DNA of 10,000 nucleotides, taken from assembly GCA_900552525.1 (NCBI GenBank), contig UNSK01000057.1, positions 1-10,000 on the forward strand, read 5' to 3'. The position numbers were made by a program, and so were the translations under genes. This document shows, in pieces, positions 1-6,509 of the stretch; position 1 is the stretch's first letter; each line of letters starts with the position of its first letter. The notes beneath the pieces were generated by a model, which made no database searches, had not been told where the DNA came from, and worked only from the letters and a program-made list of their open reading frames with translations. Source of the stretch: Candidatus Gastranaerophilales bacterium. GTDB lineage: Bacteria; Cyanobacteriota; Vampirovibrionia; Gastranaerophilales; Gastranaerophilaceae.

Positions 1-48
1 AAAACTATTGAAATGCAAGGGGATAAAAGGCCTTGAGCGTTACAAAAG

Positions 49-513
49 TTAACTTAAAATTTGGAAGTGCATAAAAAATGCATAAGCTATTCCGAATATT
101 GCTCCTGCAAATACCTGCATCGGGGTATGTCCTAATAGTTCTTTCAATTTTCCGCCAGCTTCCTGTAAATCTTGTTTATACAAATCCATTATAATCTTAT
201 TCAGACAGGCTGCCTGTTTTCCGGCCGCACGTCGTACACCTGCTGCGTCATACATTACAATAAAGGCATACCCAAGAGCAATTGCAAATTCAATTGAATC
301 AAATCCGCGAATAAGCCCTACTGCTGTAGAAAGCCCCATTACTCCCGCAGAATGAGAGCTTGGCATTCCGCCTGTTGTAGTAAATAATCTTAAATCAAGA
401 TTTCTCTTCACAATCAAGTGTAAAAAACATTTTACTATTTGTGCTAAAACAATTCCTGAAAAAGCTACAAAAATTACTTCATAACCTGTCCCGTACATCT
501 GATGTAAAATCAT
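49..513 (-). CDS. Divergent PAP2 (acid phosphatase/haloperoxidase-like) family membrane protein
   Basis: A 154-residue protein of the divergent PAP2 family, known from cyanobacteria and Firmicutes (YuiD type); the substrate is unproven but probably a lipid or isoprenoid pyrophosphate. The three family blocks are visible: PSSHSA at residues 51-56, YDAAGVRRAAGKQA at 88-101 and LGHTP at 127-131. These stand in for the phosphatase motifs of the classical PAP2 superfamily. Hydrophobic stretches at about 12-33, 54-69, 74-90 and 132-150 indicate an inner-membrane protein. The ATG overlaps the TGA of the upstream polyprenyl synthase gene (ATGA), and a GGGAG element lies 6 nt before the start, so translation is probably coupled. 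Being next to a prenyl-diphosphate synthase suggests a role in isoprenoid phosphate handling (inference). Family assignment is firm; activity is unknown. Confidence 0.88.
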   Translation of the reverse strand: MILHQMYGTGYEVIFVAFSGIVLAQIVKCFLHLIVKRNLDLRLFTTTGGMPSSHSAGVMGLSTAVGLIRGFDSIEFAIALGYAFIVMYDAAGVRRAAGKQAACLNKIIMDLYKQDLQEAGGKLKELLGHTPMQVFAGAIFGIAYAFFMHFQILS

Positions 514-1382
514 TTAATACTCCCAATTCTGTCCTTCAATTTGTCAAGTATCTCTTCAAACACTTTTGAATGATACTTTTCTATTATACCATAACATTCT
601 TTAATCAAATAATTGAATTTATTTTCAGCTTCTTGAAGGCCGTAAAGTGAAACATATGTTAGCTTTCCGCTATTTTTATCTTTGCCTATAGTCTTTCCTA
701 ATTCTTCAAACGATGAAACTTCATCCATAATATCATCATATATCTGGAATGCCAGTCCGAATTTTTTAGCAAAATCATCAAATTTATTTATAGTTTCGTC
801 GTCGGCACCAGCTGCGATTGCACCTATCCTTACCGCAAGCCTGAAAAGAACAGCAGTTTTATTGAGATGAATAAAATCGAGTGTTTCTACTTGAGACTTA
901 ATATATTTACCCCCTTCGGACTCTATATCAACCACCTGGCCGGCAATAAGTCCGTAAGCACCAGCGAACTTTGTATACTCGTGTAAAATTCTTACAATCT
1001 GAGTCATTGATAAATCTTTTGATTTTTCAATAATTAACTGGGGTGCAAAAGTTAAAAGCGCATCGCCTGCAAGAACAGCATTGGCCTCTCCGAACATTTT
1101 ATGATTAGATGGTTTACCCCTTCTAAAATCATCGTTATCCATACAAGGCAAATCATCATGAATTAAGCTTTGCACATGGAGCATTTCTATCGCACATGCT
1201 GCCGGCATAACCTTTTTAATATCACAGCCTAAAATTCTAGCAGTTTCCAGACACATAACCGGACGCAAACGTTTTCCCGGAAGCATAAGTGTATATTTCA
1301 TCGCCTTAAATATATCTTCCGGATAAGTAATTTGCAGATACTCATCTAAATGTTCATTAACCAAATCAATCAATTCTTTCAT
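510..1382 (-). CDS. ispA: Polyprenyl (farnesyl/geranylgeranyl) diphosphate synthase
   Basis: A 290-residue trans-prenyltransferase that condenses IPP with allylic diphosphates, in the cytosol, downstream of the MEP or mevalonate pathway. Visible motifs are GKRLRP at residues 36-41 (IPP binding), the first Asp-rich motif DDLPCMDNDD at 76-85 followed by RRGKP, and the second Asp-rich motif with D216, D217 and D220. The length is normal for IspA/CrtE. The first motif and following residues (SNHKMFGEANAVLAGDALL) resemble cyanobacterial and plant-type GGPP synthases. The residue five before the first Asp is Gln71, not the Tyr of E. coli IspA, so the product could be FPP or GGPP; sequence alone does not decide. 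An AAGGA Shine-Dalgarno lies 8 nt upstream. The start overlaps the end of rsgA by 17 nt and the end overlaps the PAP2 gene, forming one operon. Confidence 0.93.
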   Translation of the reverse strand: MKELIDLVNEHLDEYLQITYPEDIFKAMKYTLMLPGKRLRPVMCLETARILGCDIKKVMPAACAIEMLHVQSLIHDDLPCMDNDDFRRGKPSNHKMFGEANAVLAGDALLTFAPQLIIEKSKDLSMTQIVRILHEYTKFAGAYGLIAGQVVDIESEGGKYIKSQVETLDFIHLNKTAVLFRLAVRIGAIAAGADDETINKFDDFAKKFGLAFQIYDDIMDEVSSFEELGKTIGKDKNSGKLTYVSLYGLQEAENKFNYLIKECYGIIEKYHSKVFEEILDKLKDRIGSIK

Positions 1383-2367
1383 CGTCTATATCCTTATAAA
1401 TATTCTGTTTCTGCGTATTTCGTGCGCTTTCTCTTTTTCTTGAACTTATTTTTACAGCCGTTTTATTATGCTGCTGCTTATGAGAAGCTTCCGTTTTAAC
1501 ACCTTGATACTTAACCTTCTCTTTATATTCTTTCGCCTCCTCAACAAATTCCAGATAACTCTTGTAACGGCTGTCAGGTATTTTATCAAGATGTTCTTTT
1601 ACAGCACATCCTGTTTCCGTATTGTGAAGACAGTCTTGAAATTTGCATTCTCTTTTATATTTTGCGATTTCATCAAACAATAAATCAACTTCATTCGGCA
1701 TTAGAAAATCAAACTTGAGATTGCTAAAACCCGGAGTATCAACAATTCTTGACTCTTCATCAATTGAGATAATTTCGCAATGTCTTGTTGTATGTGTGCC
1801 TCTCTGTGTCTTTTCGCTTACTTCTTTTGTTCGTAAATTCATGCCGGGACATACCGCATTTATCAAACTTGACTTGCCTACCCCTGATGAACCGCAGAGT
1901 ACAGATGTTTTCCCCCTTAAAAGTTCTTTAAACTCGTCAATTCCGTATCCTTCAAGTGCCGACGTAAACAAAATATCGTACCCTAGAGGCTGATATATTG
2001 AAAACACTTTTTCTATTGTCTTATCATCTTCTGATAAATCATTTTTATTAAAGCACAATACTGCTTCCAGGTTATGATATTTTGCAAAAGAAATATATCT
2101 GTTTAGCTGTGTAAAATTAAGCTCCGGCTCTTTAACTGCTGATATTATAATGACTCTGTCGATGTTTGCAACAGTAGGTCTTGTTATATAATTAAACCTC
2201 GGGAGAATTTTTTCAATTGCACCGTTTTCAAATTCAACATAATCGCCGACAAAAATTTTTTGTTTCTGTTTCTTCAATACCTCACGAATTTTACACTCGT
2301 AAGACCCGCTATCTGAATGCACATAATAGAAATCAGAATGAACTTTGAAAATTTGACCTTTCTGCAT
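1366..2367 (-). CDS. rsgA: Ribosome small subunit-dependent GTPase A (RsgA/YjeQ)
   Basis: A 333-residue circularly permuted GTPase that acts in late maturation of the 30S subunit. The order is diagnostic: N-terminal OB-fold (about 1-65, beginning MQKGQIFKVHSDFYYV), then G4 NKND at 107-110, G1 GSSGVGKS at 159-166, G3 DTPG at 210-213, then the zinc knuckle C241, C246, H248, C254. The C-terminal tail (about 291-320) is basic and low in complexity, as in several family members. The N-terminus matches the family, so the ATG at 2367 is the right start, yet no Shine-Dalgarno precedes it. An extended -10 (TGTGATAAT) ends 8 nt before the ATG, so the mRNA may be leaderless. First gene of the minus-strand operon with the polyprenyl synthase and PAP2 genes, divergent from ribH. 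Confidence 0.96.
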   Translation of the reverse strand: MQKGQIFKVHSDFYYVHSDSGSYECKIREVLKKQKQKIFVGDYVEFENGAIEKILPRFNYITRPTVANIDRVIIISAVKEPELNFTQLNRYISFAKYHNLEAVLCFNKNDLSEDDKTIEKVFSIYQPLGYDILFTSALEGYGIDEFKELLRGKTSVLCGSSGVGKSSLINAVCPGMNLRTKEVSEKTQRGTHTTRHCEIISIDEESRIVDTPGFSNLKFDFLMPNEVDLLFDEIAKYKRECKFQDCLHNTETGCAVKEHLDKIPDSRYKSYLEFVEEAKEYKEKVKYQGVKTEASHKQQHNKTAVKISSRKRESARNTQKQNIYKDIDDERID

Positions 2368-2375
2368 AAAATAAT

Positions 2376-2384
2376 ATTATCACA
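2376..2384 (-). promoter_or_regulatory. Candidate extended -10 promoter for rsgA operon (leaderless)
   Basis: On the minus strand the sequence TGTGATAAT fits an extended -10 element (TG, one base, GATAAT). Its last base is 8 nt from the rsgA ATG, so transcription would begin at or within a base or two of the start codon. The -35 region is poor, which is usual for extended -10 promoters. Position and lack of a Shine-Dalgarno support each other, but this is prediction only. Confidence 0.45.
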
Positions 2385-2387
2385 ATT

Positions 2388-2416
2388 TTGAAAAAAATAT
2401 TAAAATCGTGTATAAT
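2388..2416 (+). promoter_or_regulatory. Sigma-70-type promoter for ribH-murQ
   Basis: TTGAAA (2388-2393), a 17-nt spacer and TATAAT (2411-2416) match the housekeeping consensus at 11 of 12 positions. The expected transcription start is near 2423, giving a leader of about 24 nt before the ribH ATG at 2447. That leader is too short for an FMN riboswitch. The promoter also rules out the upstream in-frame ATG at 2408, which would lie before the transcription start. Confidence 0.75.
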
Positions 2417-2446
2417 AAGATTATAGATATTTTAAGGAGAAGGTTC

Positions 2447-2911
2447 ATGCCGGTTATAGAAGGTTTACTAACAGTCACAAATGAAAAATTTTGTATTATA
2501 GTTTCACGTTTTAATGAGTTTATAAGTTCAAAACTTCTGTCTGGAGCTCTGGATGAACTTAAACGCCATGGTGTTAAAGAAGAAAATATCGATGTTGTCT
2601 GGTGTCCGGGGGCATTTGAAATTCCAGTTATTGCTAAAAAGTGTGCAAGGGGGGGGAAATATAATGCTGTTATTGCTCTCGGGGCAGTAATAAAAGGTTC
2701 AACATCACATTATGACTATGTTTGTGCAGAAGTATCAAAGGGCATTGCATCTGTAAGCTTAGAAACAGAAATTCCGGTAATATTTGGAGTTCTCACTACT
2801 GATAATATTGAACAGGCAATTGAAAGAGCCGGCACAAAAGCAGGAAACAAAGGCTCTGATGCGGCAAAATCTGCTATCGAAATGGCAAATTTAATAAGTA
2901 AATTAGGGTAG
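2447..2911 (+). CDS. ribH: 6,7-dimethyl-8-ribityllumazine synthase
   Basis: Lumazine synthase, the penultimate step of riboflavin synthesis: it condenses 5-amino-6-ribitylaminouracil with 3,4-dihydroxybutanone 4-phosphate and assembles into pentamers or 60-mer capsids. The 154-residue length is normal. Visible motifs are SRFN at residues 20-23, PGAFEIP at 54-60, [14 protein letters not shown] at 79-92 with the catalytic His88, FGVLTTD at 113-119 and [10 protein letters not shown] at 127-136. The start at 2447 is chosen because AAGGAGAAGG lies just upstream at 2434-2443 and because a longer in-frame start at 2408 overlaps the promoter -10. No other rib gene is in the window, so riboflavin genes are dispersed in this genome. 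A run of eight G (2649-2656), coding for Arg-Gly-Gly, is unusual in such AT-rich DNA. It is followed by murQ after 26 nt. Confidence 0.96.
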   Translation: MPVIEGLLTVTNEKFCIIVSRFNEFISSKLLSGALDELKRHGVKEENIDVVWCPGAFEIPVIAKKCARGGKYNAVIALGAVIKGSTSHYDYVCAEVSKGIASVSLETEIPVIFGVLTTDNIEQAIERAGTKAGNKGSDAAKSAIEMANLISKLG

Positions 2912-2937
2912 TAATTTACCCCGAAGGAGTGTGTGTT

Positions 2938-3831
2938 ATGAGTGAAATGATTACTGAGTACAGAAACGAGAATACGAAAGATATTGATTTACTCTCAACA
3001 ATTGATATTGTGAGAAAAATCAATGAGGAAGACAAACTTGTCGCACTCGCTATTGAGGATGAAACCCCAAATATCGCTAAGGCTATTGATATGATAGCAA
3101 AGCAATTCTTAATGGGCGGCAAACTATACTACTTCGGTGCAGGAACTTCCGGCAGAATAGGTATCCTTGATGCATCGGAATGTCCTCCTACATTTGGCGT
3201 TCCGGCTGATATGGTAACTGGTATTATTGCAGGCGGCGACAAGGCAATAAGAACCGCAGTAGAAGGAGCTGAAGATAATTTTGAACTCGGGGAAGAAGAT
3301 GCAAAAATTTTGACAGATCAAGATGTTTGCGTGGTCATTTCCGCAAGCGGCAACCCGAAATATTTACTGGGGGTTCTGGCTCAGGCAGACAGGGTTAATT
3401 GCAGGACAATTGCTTTAACCTGCAACCATAAAGCTCTTATATTAGAAGAGGCAGGCTTAGGTATTTGCGTTGAAGTAGGGCCTGAAGTTATTGCAGGTTC
3501 AAGCAGAATGAAAGCAGGTTCTGTTCAAAAAATGGTTTTAAATATGCTTTCTACCGGAGCTATGATTAAAATCGGCAAAACCTATGAAAACTTTATGATT
3601 GATTTAATGCCGACAAATGAAAAGTTAAAAGACAGAGCTATAAGAATTGTATCAGAAATTGCAGGAGTCAATAATTCTACAGCGCTGCAAAAGCTTCTGG
3701 AATGCGGATGGAGTGTAAAGACTGCAATCATTATGCTAAAATGTAATATGGATAAAGCTCAGGCAGAAGAAGCGCTGAGAAAAAATTGCGGAGTATTAAG
3801 AAGAACTCTTAATAGTTTTTCTAAACTCTAA
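2938..3831 (+). CDS. murQ: N-acetylmuramic acid 6-phosphate etherase
   Basis: MurQ cleaves the D-lactyl ether of MurNAc-6-phosphate to give GlcNAc-6-phosphate and D-lactate, in cytosolic peptidoglycan recycling. The 297-residue protein is a SIS-fold enzyme: GAGTSGR at residues 67-73, LDASECPPTFG at 77-87 with the catalytic Glu81 (Glu83 in E. coli), EGAED at 109-113 with Glu112 as the likely second acid, and VGPEVIAGSSRMKAGS at 180-195. The sugar-phosphate loop reads SASGNPKY where many homologues have ASGRTPY, a mild divergence. The ATG at 2938 has GAAGGAG at 2923-2929 with 8-nt spacing; an earlier in-frame GTG at 2929 sits at the edge of that element and is rejected. Co-directional with ribH. 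No murP PTS, anmK or nagA/nagB gene is nearby, so the source of MurNAc-6-P is not visible here. Its stop overlaps the stop of the convergent murein hydrolase. Confidence 0.95.
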   Translation: MSEMITEYRNENTKDIDLLSTIDIVRKINEEDKLVALAIEDETPNIAKAIDMIAKQFLMGGKLYYFGAGTSGRIGILDASECPPTFGVPADMVTGIIAGGDKAIRTAVEGAEDNFELGEEDAKILTDQDVCVVISASGNPKYLLGVLAQADRVNCRTIALTCNHKALILEEAGLGICVEVGPEVIAGSSRMKAGSVQKMVLNMLSTGAMIKIGKTYENFMIDLMPTNEKLKDRAIRIVSEIAGVNNSTALQKLLECGWSVKTAIIMLKCNMDKAQAEEALRKNCGVLRRTLNSFSKL

Positions 3832-6398
3832 TTAAAATACTCTACAATTGATTTAGACATTATATCAGAGTAACTGTTCATTATATCAGGATTACTCATT
3901 CTTTCTCTGCCTTTTGGAGAAACCATAAATGCAATTTCCCAGAGCACCGCAGGGATTTTTTGCACCTTTTCTGCTTCTCTAATTACAGCATAGTTAGCCT
4001 GCTTTGACTGTGCGTAATCCTGTTTGCCCTTATTAATAAATGCATCTTTTTTACTGATTTTTTCATGTTCAGGTATCCAGTCATCAAATTTCTTTTCCAT
4101 CATATCTGCAAGCTCACAGCTTTTTTTATTGATAGACAGCTTGTTAGTTGAGGCATAAATTTGAGTTCTGTCAGAAGTAGGCTTGTCGTGCGAATTTACG
4201 TGGATAGAAATAAACATATCAGCTTTGTTATTATTCTTAGCCAGTTCTTTTGTAATAAGGTTAACGTGTCCCTGCAAGAATATAACTTTTGCACCCTGCG
4301 CACATAATCTGTCTTTCAATCGCATCGCGTTATCATAGTTTATCAACCATTCATCATCTATTCCACCCGGGCTCAATGCGCCAGGGTCAGTTCCTGCTTG
4401 AGAATAGCCATGTCCTGCATTAATAATAATTGTTTTGCCGGAAAGTTTTCCCGAGTTTTTCGGTTCAAATACTTTTCTTGTCGCAACAACCTGACCATTA
4501 ACCCTGCTTTTTTGTTTCAGCAGAGGTCTGGTAGCAAGTTTAGCATCACTGCTCATATCTACTATTTCTGTTTTGGTATTGGTTGCTTTATCAACAACTA
4601 CTTTCTTTTTATCAGCTGATACAGCGTAGTCAGAGTTATTATACACAACTATAATTTTTTGTTCCGGCTTAATAGCGTCACTAGTAAGTCCGTTTATTTT
4701 CATCAAATCCTTTACGCTTACGCCTACTCCTTGTGAAATTTTTGTAAGAGTATCTTTAGGTTTTACTTCGTATACAAAACCAGGGATTTCTATCATTTGA
4801 CCGGCTTGAATTTTATCAACATCTTCTATGTTATTCAAATCTTTTAAGATTTCTACTGTCAGCCCGAATTTTTTAGCAATCTGGAATAAATTATCGCCCT
4901 GCAGAACTTTATATCCTAGTTTTTGAATTTTTATTATCTGTCCTTCTTTAATCTTATTTTTATCTTCAATCCCATTGTCAGCGCAAATTATATCTTCTGT
5001 CGTAGCGTAAGTTCTTGCTAAATTCCATACGCTGTCGCCTTTTTTAACTTCATAATCCTGAGTAACAATCTGGAATTCACCCTCCTGTCTTACAGTTGCT
5101 GTTTCAAGCATTTTTTGAAAAGTAGTTTTATTTTCTTCTTCAACTACCGTATCTTCTTTAGATTTTTTTCTGCTAAACAGACTGACAAAGAAATTACCAA
5201 TTGCCTTGAAGAAACCCTTGACACCATCCCATAGCTTACCCCAGAATCCTTTCTCCTCAGTTTTAGGTTCTTCGGTCTTTTCCACTTCCTGCTTAACTTC
5301 CGGTGCTGGTTCAGAAATTTCTTCAACAGCCTGAATGTTCTTAATATATGGAACATTCATCTGCTCGCCAATTTTTATTGTTTCAGGGTTACGGTTAATT
5401 CTTTTAAACTCGGAATAGAAATCACTCCAAGAAATAATGGTAGTATCACCTAAAGCCTTATAAGCTTCCTGAGCTACTGCCATAACGCCTTTACCTTTAA
5501 ATCTGCTATCAACATTAATCTTATAAGCCGCGGAGCTTACAGGTTCTGAAGAGATTTTGCCGGTGGAAAACTGCTCATAAATTTTATCCAGTTCCATTGT
5601 ATCAATATTGCTGGCATTATAACATTTCTGCGCTTTATTATATAAGTTTTTAACTTCTTTTTCTGCTTCTTTGCGCTCGCTTCCCTTCAAATCTCTAACA
5701 GCAAGAATAGCTCTGCTTAAACTTCTGCGGTACAAACCGGCATCTTCAACTTGTTCAGCCCCCTTTTTACCTGAATATACATACGCTAAATTTGCAACAA
5801 CTTTTGAATAGTCCTTATTTTTGAGAGCATCCATAAGAACTTTGTTTCCGCTTATTTTACTCAGCCCTTTGTTATAATTCAAATCAATAAGAGCTTCTTT
5901 TATTGAATTAGGAAGCGCATCATAAGTACCTTTTCCAATCCTGCGATTTAAAAGATTTTCAACCTCTCCGGCATAAGATTCAATATTCGCAGCAAGTTTT
6001 TTATAAGCAGCCTCCTGCGTTGTAAGTTTATCAGAGAGTTCTCCAAATCCGTTTGTCCATGTTCCGAATTTATCTTTATAAGGTGTTGTAATAGCTTCGT
6101 AATAATAGTAGCTGTCACCTTCATAGTATTTCATTAAATCAATCAGATGTGTTTGAGATTTTGCAATTGCAGTATTATCATCTTTTAAAAGAGAAGGTTT
6201 GTAGCTTGCTATACCTGTTTTTTCAACTAAATTATGCACAATAGCCTTTGTATCATCGCTCCATAATTGTTTAGAAACAAAGTTATCAGCCGGTGCCGAC
6301 ATAGCATAGTCAAAAGTCTGCACATCGTGTTCTGGAGCAGAAGCTGTAACAGATGTCGAATTATGTACTTCTTGAATTTTGTCTACATTAAATCTCAT
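3828..6398 (-). CDS. Bifunctional murein hydrolase: GH24-type lysozyme, LysM repeats, Amidase_3
   Basis: An 856-residue wall enzyme with two catalytic domains. Residues about 83-232 resemble GH24 phage-type lysozyme: Glu93 in YYEG, Asp109 and Thr115 in the segment KDKFGTWTNGFGE reproduce the Glu/Asp/Thr triad (with a 7-residue insertion), and GLYRR at 221-225 matches the domain end. Residues 292-350 look like a stretched, divergent LysM. A Glu/Pro/Lys linker encloses a Trp/Phe-rich amphipathic stretch (384-410). Three clear LysM repeats follow at 449-492, 496-538 and 543-586. Amidase_3 occupies 655-856, with zinc ligands His663, Glu683, His733 and catalytic Glu821. No Sec or Tat signal peptide is present at the N-terminus. 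AAGGGA lies 8 nt before the ATG. Likely cuts the glycan strand and the MurNAc-L-Ala amide; the export route is unknown. Remodelling, lysis or attack on other cells are all possible. Confidence 0.87.
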   Translation of the reverse strand: MRFNVDKIQEVHNSTSVTASAPEHDVQTFDYAMSAPADNFVSKQLWSDDTKAIVHNLVEKTGIASYKPSLLKDDNTAIAKSQTHLIDLMKYYEGDSYYYYEAITTPYKDKFGTWTNGFGELSDKLTTQEAAYKKLAANIESYAGEVENLLNRRIGKGTYDALPNSIKEALIDLNYNKGLSKISGNKVLMDALKNKDYSKVVANLAYVYSGKKGAEQVEDAGLYRRSLSRAILAVRDLKGSERKEAEKEVKNLYNKAQKCYNASNIDTMELDKIYEQFSTGKISSEPVSSAAYKINVDSRFKGKGVMAVAQEAYKALGDTTIISWSDFYSEFKRINRNPETIKIGEQMNVPYIKNIQAVEEISEPAPEVKQEVEKTEEPKTEEKGFWGKLWDGVKGFFKAIGNFFVSLFSRKKSKEDTVVEEENKTTFQKMLETATVRQEGEFQIVTQDYEVKKGDSVWNLARTYATTEDIICADNGIEDKNKIKEGQIIKIQKLGYKVLQGDNLFQIAKKFGLTVEILKDLNNIEDVDKIQAGQMIEIPGFVYEVKPKDTLTKISQGVGVSVKDLMKINGLTSDAIKPEQKIIVVYNNSDYAVSADKKKVVVDKATNTKTEIVDMSSDAKLATRPLLKQKSRVNGQVVATRKVFEPKNSGKLSGKTIIINAGHGYSQAGTDPGALSPGGIDDEWLINYDNAMRLKDRLCAQGAKVIFLQGHVNLITKELAKNNNKADMFISIHVNSHDKPTSDRTQIYASTNKLSINKKSCELADMMEKKFDDWIPEHEKISKKDAFINKGKQDYAQSKQANYAVIREAEKVQKIPAVLWEIAFMVSPKGRERMSNPDIMNSYSDIMSKSIVEYFN

Positions 6399-6431
6399 TA
6401 AAAATATCCCTTAGTTAAATAAAGTAAAAAC

Positions 6432-6459
6432 ATAATAAAAACTTGCTTCATTTTTACAA
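6432..6459 (-). promoter_or_regulatory. Candidate promoter for the murein hydrolase gene
   Basis: On the minus strand, TTGTAA (6454-6459), a 16-nt spacer and TATTAT (6432-6437) make a fair sigma-70-type promoter. The start would be near 6425, leaving a leader of roughly 27 nt with AAGGGA at 6407-6412. The -35 overlaps the candidate -35 of the divergent gpsA promoter. Confidence 0.5.
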
Positions 6460-6484
6460 ATATTTACATATTTTATAGTATAAT
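6453..6484 (+). promoter_or_regulatory. Candidate promoter for the gpsA operon
   Basis: A perfect TATAAT lies at 6479-6484, 25 nt before the gpsA ATG. A TTTACA at 6453-6458 could be the -35, but the spacing is 20 nt to TATAAT, or 16 nt to the overlapping TATAGT at 6475-6480, so the exact pairing is uncertain. It faces away from the hydrolase promoter in the same 111-nt gap. Confidence 0.55.
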
Positions 6485-6509
6485 TGTTTATATATAGGAG
6501 GGGTAATAT

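Noticed and set aside
17..36. CAAGG/CCTTG inverted repeat after the PAP2 gene as a terminator
   Set aside because: The stem is only 5 bp with a 10-nt loop and no T run on the minus strand, so I do not call it.
1643..1993. Plus-strand open frame of 116 codons opposite rsgA
   Set aside because: It lies wholly antisense to conserved RsgA motifs and its translation has no family resemblance.
2408..2446. Thirteen-codon N-terminal extension of ribH
   Set aside because: The ATG at 2408 lies within the promoter and upstream of the expected transcript start; the start at 2447 has a strong ribosome site and gives the normal family length.
2417..2446. FMN riboswitch before ribH
   Set aside because: The predicted leader is only about 24 nt and contains none of the conserved RFN-element sequence.
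3828..6398. Prophage remnant suggested by the GH24 lysozyme domain
   Set aside because: No holin, spanin, structural, integrase or attachment sequence is nearby, and base composition matches the neighbours.
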